From assembly GCA_045222555.1 (NCBI GenBank), contig JBGUYY010000117.1, forward strand, positions 8,681-72,680: a stretch of DNA of 64,000 nucleotides. The letters run 5' to 3'. Each line of letters begins with the position of its first letter. The stretch's first letter is position 1. Under the pieces are notes generated by a model that was given only the letters and a program-made list of their open reading frames with translations, had not been told where the DNA came from and searched no databases. Below are positions 50,464-58,783 of this stretch, piece after piece. Source of the stretch: UBA1756 sp045222555. GTDB taxonomy: Bacteria; Bacteroidota; Bacteroidia; Bacteroidales; WCHB1-69. Made by a program: the position numbers and the translations under genes.

Positions 50464-50892
50464 TTATTTTACACCATTTTTTTGTTTCCAAACTTGGTAG
50501 AAATCAGGGGTTTGCAGTACAAGCTGGCGGTTCATATCCAGAAAAACCTGCACAGAATGGCCGGTGGCGGCCAGTTGGTGGGTGTCAAGATCGTAGATGG
50601 CGTAGTCGAAGATGATTTTGGCGGCATCGGAGGGGCGGTAGGTGATCACGATGCGGGCCTGATGTTCGTATTGCAGGGGTTGTTTGTAGTTGAGGTGCAG
50701 TTCCACGAGTGGTGCGAAGAAGCCCTGTTCGTAGATGCGGAGGTATTCCAAGCCATATTTTTTGCCAAAGGCTTCACGTGCATCCTCGAAGTATTTTACG
50801 TAGGTGCCGTGCCACACAATCGCCATGGAGTCCACTTCGCTGAAGCGGATGTCGATGATTTTTTCGGCTGAAAGTACGGGTGGATTTTCCAT
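50464..50892 (-). CDS. Acyl-CoA/ACP thioesterase (4-hydroxybenzoyl-CoA thioesterase type)
   Basis: A 142-residue hot-dog-fold protein. The active-site block RFSEVDSMAIVWHGTYVKYFEDARE has the catalytic Asp21 and matches the YbgC/FcbC type; LRIYEQGFFAPLVELHLNYKQPLQYEHQARI follows. It is likely to release acyl chains from ACP or CoA in the polyene-type pathway. Three bases separate it from the preceding dehydratase-like gene, and that gene is 6 bases after der, so the three form one unit. Substrate is inferred from the fold. Confidence 0.85.
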   Translation of the reverse strand: MENPPVLSAEKIIDIRFSEVDSMAIVWHGTYVKYFEDAREAFGKKYGLEYLRIYEQGFFAPLVELHLNYKQPLQYEHQARIVITYRPSDAAKIIFDYAIYDLDTHQLAATGHSVQVFLDMNRQLVLQTPDFYQVWKQKNGVK

Positions 50893-50895
50893 AAA

Positions 50896-51309
50896 TTATT
50901 CGGTGATAAACACTTTCATGCTGCAGGTGGCCACAAGTTCTTCTTCGCAGGTTACGGTGGAATCCACCACGAGGGCGTTGGCTACGCCGGCCACCACACG
51001 AATGGAGGTGATGAGAGTTTGTCCCACCTTAGGGAGGTGATGCAGTTCGAAATGATTGATGCCACCGATAACGCCGATGGGCACATGTGCTCCGTCGGAG
51101 CAGAAGCCCACGCGGGCGGCGCTGGTCTGAGCAATGTTTTCCATCAGTCCCGTTTCACGAAGCCGTCCGTTTTCCACGAAAATGTTGTCGGGACGCACCA
51201 GCAGGTCGGTGACAAAAACGTCATCTTTACTTAATAATATATTGTCTATCATTACGATAGGCGGTTTTTGCGGAATATAGTCTTGTGCTCGGATAGGAAA
51301 TTTGGGCAT
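50896..51309 (-). CDS. FabZ/FabA-like hot-dog dehydratase of aryl-polyene type
   Basis: A 137-residue hot-dog protein like those of aryl-polyene/flexirubin clusters (ApeP-like, 3-hydroxyacyl-ACP dehydratase). Seen: N-terminal DYIPQKPPIVMIDNILL, the helix GLMENIAQTSAARVG with the conserved Glu, and VIGGINHFELHHLPKVGQTL. The usual catalytic His of the HxxPFxxVD motif is replaced by Gln-Lys-Pro-Pro, so the enzyme may use another residue or be inactive. It is in an operon with der upstream and the thioesterase downstream. Confidence 0.8.
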   Translation of the reverse strand: MPKFPIRAQDYIPQKPPIVMIDNILLSKDDVFVTDLLVRPDNIFVENGRLRETGLMENIAQTSAARVGFCSDGAHVPIGVIGGINHFELHHLPKVGQTLITSIRVVAGVANALVVDSTVTCEEELVATCSMKVFITE

Positions 51310-51315
51310 GATATT

Positions 51316-52620
51316 TTATTTTTGTCGGAAATAGATTTCGATGGGAACGCCGTGGAAGTCCCATTGTTCGCGGATGCGATTTTCGAGGTAACGTTTGTAG
51401 GAGTCGCGTACGTACTGGGGCAGGTTGCAGAAGAAGGCGAAGGAGGGGACTGCGGTGGGCAGTTGGGTCACAAACTTGATGCGGATCATCTTGTCGCGGT
51501 TGATGGGCGGCGGAGTTTTCTGGATGATGGGCAGCAGATAATCGTTGAGTTCGGAGGTGGGGATGCGGCGTTGGCGGCTCTTGTGTACCGCCACGGCGGT
51601 CTCCAGCACCTTATAGATGCGCTGTTTGTTGATGACGGAAGTAAAGATGATGGGCACGTCGTCGAATGGTTCGATGCGTTTGCGCACCAGCTCCTCGTAG
51701 TTCTTGTGGGTATGGTTGTCTTTTTCGATGAGGTCCCATTTGTTCATCACGATGACGATGCCTTTTTTGTTACGGGCGCAAAGGCTGAAGATGTTGAGGT
51801 CTTGTGCATCGAAGCCGGTGGAGGCGTCGCACATGAGGATGCACACGTCGCTGCTTTCGATGGCGCGTACGGCGCGCATCACGGAGTAGAACTCCAGATC
51901 CTCCTCCACTTTTTTCTTTTTGCGCAGGCCGGCGGTGTCCACGAGGTAGAAGTCGAAGCCGTAGCCCGAATAGCGGGTGAAAATGGAGTCGCGGGTGGTG
52001 CCGGCAATAGGGGTTACGATGTGGCGGTCTTCTCCCAAAAAAGTATTGATGATGGAAGACTTGCCGACATTCGGCTTGCCCACCACGGTAATTTTGGGCA
52101 GTTCATCGATGATATGGTCTTCCTCATGAGTGAAGTGACTCACCACAGCGTCGAGCAGGTCGCCGGTACCGCTGCCGGATACGGCGGAGATGGGGAAAAT
52201 CTCATCCACGCCGAGGGCGTAGAATTCGGTATAGTCGAAAAAGTTGGAGGGACTGTCGATTTTGTTGACGGCTAAATAGAAAGGCTTTTTGGAGCGACGC
52301 AGCAGAGAGGCGATCTCCTCGTCGAGAGGGGAGAGGCCTTCGCGGCCGTCCACCACCAGCACAATCACATCCGACTCTTCGATGGCCAAGGAGGCCTGTT
52401 TGCGGATTTCTGCTTCGAAGATGTCGGTGGATCCCACCACGTAGCCGCCGGTGTCGATCACCGAAAATTCGTAGCCGCACCAGTCTGACTTGCCGTAGTT
52501 GCGGTCGCGGGTCACACCGGCAATGCTGTCCACAATGGCCTCGCGGCTCTGGGTGAGCCGGTTGAACAGGGTGGATTTGCCGACATTCGGTCTTCCGACC
52601 AGGGATAGTATGTTGCTCAT
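51316..52620 (-). CDS. der: Ribosome-associated GTPase Der (EngA)
   Basis: A 434-residue essential GTPase with two tandem G domains and a C-terminal KH-like domain, acting in 50S subunit maturation. First G domain: GRPNVGKSTLFNRLT at about 8-22, VIDTGG, and VNKID. Second: VVGKPNVGKSSIINTFLG at about 180-197, DTAGLRKKKK and MNKWDLI. KH domain after about 350 (IKFVTQLPTAVPSFAFFC). The gene is first in a minus-strand unit with two fatty-acid-type hot-dog genes. It is preceded by two 28-bp palindromes that separate it from yicC. Confidence 0.97.
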   Translation of the reverse strand: MSNILSLVGRPNVGKSTLFNRLTQSREAIVDSIAGVTRDRNYGKSDWCGYEFSVIDTGGYVVGSTDIFEAEIRKQASLAIEESDVIVLVVDGREGLSPLDEEIASLLRRSKKPFYLAVNKIDSPSNFFDYTEFYALGVDEIFPISAVSGSGTGDLLDAVVSHFTHEEDHIIDELPKITVVGKPNVGKSSIINTFLGEDRHIVTPIAGTTRDSIFTRYSGYGFDFYLVDTAGLRKKKKVEEDLEFYSVMRAVRAIESSDVCILMCDASTGFDAQDLNIFSLCARNKKGIVIVMNKWDLIEKDNHTHKNYEELVRKRIEPFDDVPIIFTSVINKQRIYKVLETAVAVHKSRQRRIPTSELNDYLLPIIQKTPPPINRDKMIRIKFVTQLPTAVPSFAFFCNLPQYVRDSYKRYLENRIREQWDFHGVPIEIYFRQK

Positions 52621-52645
52621 GTTAGTTTTAATTTTCAGGTTTTAT

Positions 52646-52673
52646 GTAGAGACGCGATGCATCACGTCTCTAC
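52646..52673. repeat. 28-bp palindrome (GTAGAGACG arm), copy 1 in the der-yicC gap
   Basis: GTAGAGACG, then core cGATGCATCa, then CGTCTCTAC. One c/a mismatch at the arm-core junction, otherwise perfectly self-complementary. Same arms as the copies at 52694 and 45175. Confidence 0.88.
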
Positions 52674-52693
52674 CTTGTTGGTTTCAGATTTAT

Positions 52694-52721
52694 GTAGAGA
52701 CGGAGCATGCTCCGTCTCTAC
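52694..52721. repeat. 28-bp palindrome (GTAGAGACG arm), copy 2 in the der-yicC gap
   Basis: GTAGAGACG, core GAGCATGCTC, then CGTCTCTAC, perfectly self-complementary over 28 bases. Separated by 20 bases from copy 1. Confidence 0.88.
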
Positions 52722-52736
52722 TATTATTTTGTTGTT

Positions 52737-53609
52737 TTACAATACATTGGCCAATTGTTCTTTCAATTTCTCCACCTCGTCTTTCATCCGTACCACAATC
52801 TGTTGGATGTTGAAGTCGCAGGCCTTGGAGCCGATGGTGTTCACCTCGCGGCCCATTTCCTGCACGATGAAGCCGAGTTTTTTGCCTTGCGAGGTGGGCT
52901 CGCTCATGGTTTGCAGGAAGTAGTTGCAGTGCTTGCGCAGGCGAACTTTCTCTTCGGTGATGTCCAGTTTTTCGATGTAGAAAATCATCTCCTGCTCCAT
53001 GCGGTTGGGGTCGTACTGTCCTTTCTGTTTCAGGTCTTCGAGGGCTTTGATGAACTTTTCTCTCTGGTTGACAATGCGTTGAGTCTCGAACGGTGTAATT
53101 TCGTCAATCATGGAGTCGATGAGGCGCACGCGTTTGTCGAAGTCGGCAGCCAGCACTTTACCTTCTTGGGTGCGGAAGTCGTCGCAGTGGTCGCAGGCCT
53201 CGCAGACCGACTGGTACACCTGCTGCCACAGTTCGTCGCTGAGTTCTTCTTTGGGGGTGGAGATGACATCGGGGAGGCGCAGCATTTGCACGAAAAGGTC
53301 GCTTTCCACGGGGTTCTGGAGATTGAACGACAGTTTGACCAGTTCGTTGTAGTAGGCGCGGGCCAGTTCGGTATTGATGCTGATGGTGGGGGTTTCGTTT
53401 TTCTCCACATAGAGCGAAAAGTCGATTTTCCCGCGTTCTAACTTTTGGGCGATGAGCGAGCGGATTTCGCCCTCTTTGTCTCTGAAAATAGGAGCAATGC
53501 GGGTGGAAAGGTCCAGCTGTTTGCTGTTCAAAGTTCTGATTTCCACAACAATACTTTTGGCAGAGGCGTTGATGTTCGCTTTGCCGAAGCCAGTCATCGA
53601 TTTAATCAT
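52737..53609 (-). CDS. YicC family endoribonuclease
   Basis: A 290-residue protein of the YicC/YloC family (domain YicC_N at about 1-155, with MIKSMTGFGKANI and VEIRTLNSKQLDLSTRI, and DUF1732 at about 205-290, KKLGFIVQEMGREVNTIGSKACD). Members are divalent-metal ribonucleases in E. coli; the role in Bacteroidetes is not known to me. It is transcribed from its own -7 box and ends just before the palindrome pair. It follows the trifunctional gene in direction of transcription but with a gap of about 100 bases. Confidence 0.9.
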   Translation of the reverse strand: MIKSMTGFGKANINASAKSIVVEIRTLNSKQLDLSTRIAPIFRDKEGEIRSLIAQKLERGKIDFSLYVEKNETPTISINTELARAYYNELVKLSFNLQNPVESDLFVQMLRLPDVISTPKEELSDELWQQVYQSVCEACDHCDDFRTQEGKVLAADFDKRVRLIDSMIDEITPFETQRIVNQREKFIKALEDLKQKGQYDPNRMEQEMIFYIEKLDITEEKVRLRKHCNYFLQTMSEPTSQGKKLGFIVQEMGREVNTIGSKACDFNIQQIVVRMKDEVEKLKEQLANVL

Positions 53610-53663
53610 AATGGCAATTTTTTATGAAATAATCTACAAACCCCAATTTAGGAATTTCGGCTG

Positions 53664-53671
53664 CAAAGATA
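53664..53671 (-). promoter_or_regulatory. Bacteroidetes -7 box for yicC
   Basis: CAAAGATA reads TATCTTTG on the minus strand, 54 bases upstream of the yicC ATG. A CAAA 23 bases further could be a slightly distant -33 element. Confidence 0.5.
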
Positions 53672-53710
53672 CGATAAAAAGTGGTGATTTGCTTCAAATA
53701 TTTTTGAAAC

Positions 53711-56700
53711 TTACATTCTGTCTTTTTGCAAATCCATCACCTCACCATACTCGCCGTCCGGCTCGTCGGTAAAGTGCAGGTTGGCGGGGATGGACGCGCA
53801 GTGCGCCGCCGTGGCAAGCAGGTCGGCATCGGCATCGGTGGCCGTGACCTGCAACTCCTTTTTCACCAGCGCCAGTAACAAAGCGAATTCGCCCTGTCCG
53901 CAGTTGCGCACCAGCAGGGTGCCACTATCCGGCAGCTCTGCAATGCGACGCTTCCACTCTTCAAAATGCTTCAGCTGCGACCGCGCATGGCGCGCCACTT
54001 CCGTGCCTTTGTATATATAGTTTGATTTCACTAAATAACGGTAGTAGTCGGCTGTTTCGACATCTTTGCAAAGATTTTGATATTCAGTGATATACATTTG
54101 TCGGAAAGCGCGGGTGGTCTCTAAAAGGGTGTCGTGCTGCCGCATCGGGTGCTGAGGCGCAATGCGCGGCAATACACTCACAGTGACTTTGCCCTTCCGC
54201 AAGATGAACTCGTTTTTGGGGAAGATATGGCCGATGCCGTGCGTCACTACCGGAATGATGTCCAACTGCAGCTTGTCGGCGAGCCAGAACGCCCCCTGGT
54301 GGAAGCGCAGGATGGAGCAGTCGGCCGAGCGGGTGCCCTCGGGGAACACCAGCACCGAGTAGCCCTGCTGCACCAGCTCCTCCAATTTGGGCAGATTCTC
54401 TTCAATGCCGTCGGCCACAGGCAGAAAATCAGCGTAACGGATGATCCAGCGGTAGAAGGGACAGTTCCACACCCACTTGTTGGTCAGCACTACGATCTTG
54501 GGCGACAGCATCAGCGTGTAGAGCAGGTCGAGGTGCGCCTGATGGTTGGCAATGATGACCGCCGGCTTCTCGAAATCCTCGCCGCCAGGGTTGCGAACCT
54601 CGCATTTCACTTCGAACATCCACTGGGCAAACTTCCGGAAGATGCCCGTGACCATGCGGTGATAATGCTGCTTGACGGCCCGATTGCGCCGGAATAACAG
54701 GCGGCACACAAACGCCCACGCACTCAGGAAGAGCGACACGAGGAAGAAAATCAGGAAGGCCGTCCATGTCTTCAGCAGGTTCCACAGCGTGACGGGTACG
54801 GGTCGCAGTTCCCCTTTCACAGAGGTCAACCATTTGAAAATCAGAGGCGGAAAGATGTAAGCCATCATCACCACCGAAAACATCCCAATGATAGTTACTT
54901 CGGCCAACGACCGCATGGCAGGATGTTTGGCGAAAATCAGCATGCCGATGCCGATGAACATGATGGTGGACGAAAGGATGATGGAGTTTTTGAACTGTGC
55001 CAGCATCTTCTTTCCAGTACGGTATTCGTACATCACCCCTTCGGTCACAAAAATAGCATAGTCGTCGCCCTGTCCGAAGATGAAGGTGGCCAGTATGATA
55101 TTGACGATGTTGAATTTAAGGTCGAAAAGTCCCATGATGCCCAAAATCCAGATCCACGCTACGGTGAGTGGAACGAAGGCGGAAAGAGCGATTTCAAGTC
55201 TGCCGAAGGAGAACAGCAGAAAGAAGAACACGATAAAGCCGCAGATGTAAAGCACATAGTCGAAATCGCCCGACAGGGCCGACACCATGCGCTGGATGAC
55301 CGACGAGTCGGTGAAGGCGAAGACATCAGGGTCAATGTTGTTGAGCTGCTGCTCCACCGCTTCCCGATGATTCTTTTTTACTGTTAAAATATTATAAACA
55401 AGCGATTTGTCATCATCAAACATGATGTAGCTTGCTGCAATATTTTGGGTGATAGGGGCGAAAAATTCCTGTTTTTGCGGTGTATAATCTTTTTGAATGA
55501 GCTCATAAAATTCGTTAAACGGCTGCCATCCGGTGGCCTGTTCGGCAGCCTTGAAACGGAGCAGAAACGTGTCGCGGTGATTTTCCCAAAAAGCGTTCCA
55601 TCTATCAATGCGCTCTTCTTGCATTTTGGGGGAGGGTAGGAAAACGCTGATGCCGGCGGATTTCTGCACCAACGAGTCATGAACCATCCCTTCCAGCACG
55701 GGAGCGGCTTTTTCGAAGTTGCGCAGCGCCGCCTCGGGCGTTTCACCCTCCGCCACGCAGAAAACGGTCTGCACCGTCGTGTCGGCCTCGGCCACTAACT
55801 TGCCAAACGCCTCCTGCTGCTCCTCGGTCATGTAGTTGATTTTGTGCATGTCGGTCTCGAATGAGGTCTTGAAGCTGAAGACGAAAAAGAGGCCGGTGAG
55901 CAGTATGACGATGACGATGAGCCAGGGGTGTTTTTCGGGATGGAACTCGGCCACACGGCGGAACGAGAGCTCGCCCATCTTCCAGTTGGAGGGGCGTTTG
56001 CCCATGAGATGGGGCAGGAAGAGGAGTACGAAAAGGATGGTGCCCACCAGCAACAACGCCGCAAACAAACCGAGGTCGCGCATGGCATCCGAACTGATGA
56101 ACATCAGGCTCAAAAAGGCACCCACCGTGGTGATATTGCCAATAAGTAGCGGTGTAACCACCTCTCGGATAATCTGTTCCTTGTTTTCTGTTCTTTTAAA
56201 ATGAGAGAGAAAATGGATGGGATAGTTGACAGCAATGCCGATAATGATGGAGGCCACCCCCACGGCCACGAGCGAGATGGGGTTTTTGATCCAAGCAATC
56301 AGCCCTAAGGCCAATAGTCCGCCGAAAGTTATCGTGCAGAGTATCAGTAGGATGCTCTTAAAGTTGCGATAGTAGTAGATGAGCAGGCCGACGATGAAGA
56401 TGAGCGACAGCAGGATGGCGATGAAACTGTCGCGCTTGATCTGCTGCGAGTTGGTTTGCGACACCAGCGAGGCACCAAAAACCGTCACCTCCACTTTGCC
56501 CTTGAACTGCGCCTTCACCTCGTCGACCGACTGGTGGATTTGCTCAATGAGCTTGGGGTTGTTCTGTGTTTCGCTGATGGGGAATTTGGAGGTCACCACC
56601 ACAATGGCTTCGTTGCCCTCTTTATTAAAGATGTAGCCGTCCTGTTCGTGGTACTGGTCGTTGGGACGGAAGTTCTCCAGTTTTTTGAGAACGGGCGCAG

Positions 56701-57241
56701 AGAAAAAGAGCGGGTCGGTCATGACCACATCAGCGGTCATGGAGTTGTAGAGGAACTGGTCGTTGATGAGTTGTTCTTCCATGCTCTCTTGCGACATCAG
56801 TGAGTCCATGCGTGCATAGTCCTCTTCTTCAAGGAAGTAGGGCATGTTTTGCACGACAAATTGGGCGATGTCGGCCACCTGTTGTTGATCTACTTGATAG
56901 GTCAAGTCTTTCATCAGGTGCTCAGTATCGCGGGCTTTCAGGCGATGGGCGAGCGAGTCGGCGGCTGCGGTCAGGAGCGAATAGTCCTCGTCGGTAAGTG
57001 AGTCTTTGGGTTGTGCCAGCTTGACATTCAGAATGATACGGTTGTCGGAGCCGATATGTTGGTAGGCGTAGTTCACACGCCGGTTGTCGCCTTGGCTGGG
57101 GAAGAAGCTGCTGATATCCTCCACGAAATGGAGGCGCAAGATGCCTGCCACGAAAACCGCTAACAGCACAGCAATGGCCGCCCACAGGGCGATGCGGTGT
57201 CGCTCGAAGAAGCGGTAGATGGTGACAAAAAAGTTGCGCAT
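53711..57241 (-). CDS. Trifunctional MMPL transporter / lysophospholipid acyltransferase / methyltransferase
   Basis: A 1,176-residue fusion seen in aryl-polyene/flexirubin loci. An MMPL/RND-type exporter occupies about 1-790: membrane segment 15-35, a periplasmic loop with FFPSQGDNRRVNYAYQHIGSDNR, helices around 270-430 and 640-790, and the repeated second half. The acyltransferase is at about 880-1030, with the HX4D motif NHQAHLD (His900, Asp905) and FPEGTRSADC. A SAM-dependent methyltransferase-like C-terminus covers about 1070-1176 (SGTLLVRNCGQGEFALLLALVKKELQVTATDADADLL), shorter than a full class I methyltransferase, so its activity is doubtful. It likely moves and acylates the polyene lipid at the membrane. 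It is the last gene of the seven-gene operon starting with the ACP. Confidence 0.9.
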   Translation of the reverse strand: MRNFFVTIYRFFERHRIALWAAIAVLLAVFVAGILRLHFVEDISSFFPSQGDNRRVNYAYQHIGSDNRIILNVKLAQPKDSLTDEDYSLLTAAADSLAHRLKARDTEHLMKDLTYQVDQQQVADIAQFVVQNMPYFLEEEDYARMDSLMSQESMEEQLINDQFLYNSMTADVVMTDPLFFSAPVLKKLENFRPNDQYHEQDGYIFNKEGNEAIVVVTSKFPISETQNNPKLIEQIHQSVDEVKAQFKGKVEVTVFGASLVSQTNSQQIKRDSFIAILLSLIFIVGLLIYYYRNFKSILLILCTITFGGLLALGLIAWIKNPISLVAVGVASIIIGIAVNYPIHFLSHFKRTENKEQIIREVVTPLLIGNITTVGAFLSLMFISSDAMRDLGLFAALLLVGTILFVLLFLPHLMGKRPSNWKMGELSFRRVAEFHPEKHPWLIVIVILLTGLFFVFSFKTSFETDMHKINYMTEEQQEAFGKLVAEADTTVQTVFCVAEGETPEAALRNFEKAAPVLEGMVHDSLVQKSAGISVFLPSPKMQEERIDRWNAFWENHRDTFLLRFKAAEQATGWQPFNEFYELIQKDYTPQKQEFFAPITQNIAASYIMFDDDKSLVYNILTVKKNHREAVEQQLNNIDPDVFAFTDSSVIQRMVSALSGDFDYVLYICGFIVFFFLLFSFGRLEIALSAFVPLTVAWIWILGIMGLFDLKFNIVNIILATFIFGQGDDYAIFVTEGVMYEYRTGKKMLAQFKNSIILSSTIMFIGIGMLIFAKHPAMRSLAEVTIIGMFSVVMMAYIFPPLIFKWLTSVKGELRPVPVTLWNLLKTWTAFLIFFLVSLFLSAWAFVCRLLFRRNRAVKQHYHRMVTGIFRKFAQWMFEVKCEVRNPGGEDFEKPAVIIANHQAHLDLLYTLMLSPKIVVLTNKWVWNCPFYRWIIRYADFLPVADGIEENLPKLEELVQQGYSVLVFPEGTRSADCSILRFHQGAFWLADKLQLDIIPVVTHGIGHIFPKNEFILRKGKVTVSVLPRIAPQHPMRQHDTLLETTRAFRQMYITEYQNLCKDVETADYYRYLVKSNYIYKGTEVARHARSQLKHFEEWKRRIAELPDSGTLLVRNCGQGEFALLLALVKKELQVTATDADADLLATAAHCASIPANLHFTDEPDGEYGEVMDLQKDRM

Positions 57242-57250
57242 GGCCGAGGG

Positions 57251-57997
57251 TTAATGGAAGATTTTATGGAAAAGCATGGCAGGATAGCCATACACGATAG
57301 CCACCAAGCAGAAGATAGTGTTGAGCACGCTGATGCGGAAAAAATCGGCGCGGGGACGGAAGTGACTCACCCGTTCTTTCTGTGGCGGATAATATACCTC
57401 GATGGGGATGGGATGGATGGGAATGCCCCGCCATGCGCTACGTACCAGAATTTCCAGTTCCGTTTCGTACCGTGTTGAGAACCAGTGCATCTTGCCCATC
57501 TTTTTTAAAGGGTAAACTCGATAACCCGATTGCGTGTCAGGAAGTTTGTGGGCGGTTTGCAGGCAGAACCAGAAGTTGGAAAAGCGGTTGGCAAAGGTGT
57601 TTTTCTTGGGCATGTTCTCCTGCACCATGCCGCGGCTGCCCACAATCAGTGTATCGGGCCATTTTCTGACGGCCTCAGCAAACTTCGGCAAGTCGGTGGC
57701 GAGGTGCTGCCCGTCGGCGTCCATCGTCAGCACATAGTCGTAGCCGGCCGACAGAGCTAAGCGGAAGGCTTGCCGCATGGCGTAACCTTTGCCTCTGTTT
57801 TTTTTATACTGAATTTTAATGATATTTTCTCCTAACTGATTTAATATCAGCGGGGTGCTATCGGTCGCACCATCGTTTACTACCATCACGGTTGGACAAT
57901 ACTCCAATGCATTCTCCACTACCGACTCCAGCGTTTTCTCATTGTTGTAGGTGGGAATGACCACACATAGTTTTAAGTCTGAAAAAACGTTTTGCAT
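57251..57997 (-). CDS. Glycosyltransferase family 2
   Basis: A 248-residue GT-A-type transferase, similar to polyprenyl-phosphate mannosyl/glucosyltransferases. LCVVIPTYNNEKTLESVV is near residue 10, VNDGATDST at 40, the nucleotide-sugar and metal-binding TMDADGQH at 91-98 (DXD = Asp93-Ala-Asp95), and GSRGMVQENMP later. The C-terminal region (about 205-245) may form one or two membrane helices (FRISVLNTIFCLVAIVYGYPAML). Position in the polyene-type operon, 9 bases before the trifunctional gene, points to glycosylation of the product or of its lipid carrier. Confidence 0.88.
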   Translation of the reverse strand: MQNVFSDLKLCVVIPTYNNEKTLESVVENALEYCPTVMVVNDGATDSTPLILNQLGENIIKIQYKKNRGKGYAMRQAFRLALSAGYDYVLTMDADGQHLATDLPKFAEAVRKWPDTLIVGSRGMVQENMPKKNTFANRFSNFWFCLQTAHKLPDTQSGYRVYPLKKMGKMHWFSTRYETELEILVRSAWRGIPIHPIPIEVYYPPQKERVSHFRPRADFFRISVLNTIFCLVAIVYGYPAMLFHKIFH

Positions 57998-58027
57998 AAT
58001 GAAACGGTGAAGAATGGGTTGGGATTA

Positions 58028-58417
58028 TTATTCCGCGATGAACGGGGCTTCTGGACTGAAGGTCAGGGTGGTTTTGGTCAGCGGTTCGTTCTCGTGGCTG
58101 ACCGTGCATTTGGCGTTGAAGGTCCCGTTTTCTTCGGCAGGCTGGTAGGTGAAGTCGTAGGTGACAGTGGGGGTGACCGACGGGCGGATGAGCTGCATGA
58201 ACTTCACGCTCTTCAGGTTGGAGATGACAAAATTCTGTTGGTGGATGAGGGAGAAAAGGTCGCAGGCCATCTGTAAGATGCATACACCCGGGGTGATGCC
58301 GTCGCCGGGGAAATGACCTTTGTAAATTTTATGCTGGGGATTCAGCGTGATGGTAAATACGGCGTGGCCTTCTTCTAATATTTGAGATTCTATGGTAAAG
58401 AGATCGTTATAAAACAT
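58028..58417 (-). CDS. FabZ-like 3-hydroxyacyl-ACP dehydratase (hot-dog)
   Basis: A 129-residue hot-dog protein. The motif HKIYKGHFPGDGITPGV corresponds to the FabZ/FabA active site, with His35, and the partner acidic residue of FabZ is replaced by Gln49 (ILQMACD). The protein is about the size of one hot-dog unit. It lies between the EamA gene (3 bases upstream) and the GT2 gene (30 bases downstream) in the polyene-type operon, so it is expected to dehydrate 3-hydroxyacyl-ACP intermediates. The Glu to Gln change makes the catalytic efficiency uncertain. Confidence 0.82.
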   Translation of the reverse strand: MFYNDLFTIESQILEEGHAVFTITLNPQHKIYKGHFPGDGITPGVCILQMACDLFSLIHQQNFVISNLKSVKFMQLIRPSVTPTVTYDFTYQPAEENGTFNAKCTVSHENEPLTKTTLTFSPEAPFIAE

Positions 58418-58420
58418 CTT

Positions 58421-58783
58421 CTATGCTTTTGCAACAAAATAAAAACCAATCATGATGATAATCACACCAATCCAGCGGGTAAGGGGAACGGTCTCGTTAA
58501 GCAGCAGCACACCTGCAAGGAGGGCAAGAATATAGCTGACCGAGGTGAGCGGATAAACTTGGCTGAGGTCGTTTCTTTTCAGAATGACAATCCATAAAGC
58601 CATCGCTCCGATTCCACAAATGCCACTCAAGGCCAGCGGCCAGTTGATCAACACTTCCTTGAAAAATTTCTTTGTCCATTCGAAGTGTCCCATGCGATCC
58701 AGTCCCAGTTTCAAGAAAAACTGGGTGGCCGTCAGGAGGACAGCTTGTAGCAGGAGCATTAAAGCGGTGCGGAGCTGGAGCAT
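58421..58783 (-). CDS. EamA-family small membrane transporter
   Basis: A 120-residue, four-helix membrane protein of the EamA/DMT type: helices at about 4-24, 48-68, 78-98 and 102-119. The first helix has LLTATQFFLKLGL and the third YPLTSVSYILALLAGVLLLNE, as in drug/metabolite-transporter half proteins. It is too short to be a full DMT transporter, so it probably acts as a dimer. It overlaps the upstream ketosynthase-like gene by 25 bases and is 3 bases from the dehydratase gene. Similar proteins occur in aryl-polyene loci of Bacteroidetes; the role is unknown. Confidence 0.85.
   Translation of the reverse strand: MLQLRTALMLLLQAVLLTATQFFLKLGLDRMGHFEWTKKFFKEVLINWPLALSGICGIGAMALWIVILKRNDLSQVYPLTSVSYILALLAGVLLLNETVPLTRWIGVIIIMIGFYFVAKA

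Noticed and set aside
50896..51309. Hot-dog gene considered as a housekeeping FabZ
   Set aside because: The catalytic His motif is absent and the gene sits with a thioesterase next to the polyene-type locus, so a dedicated pathway role is preferred.
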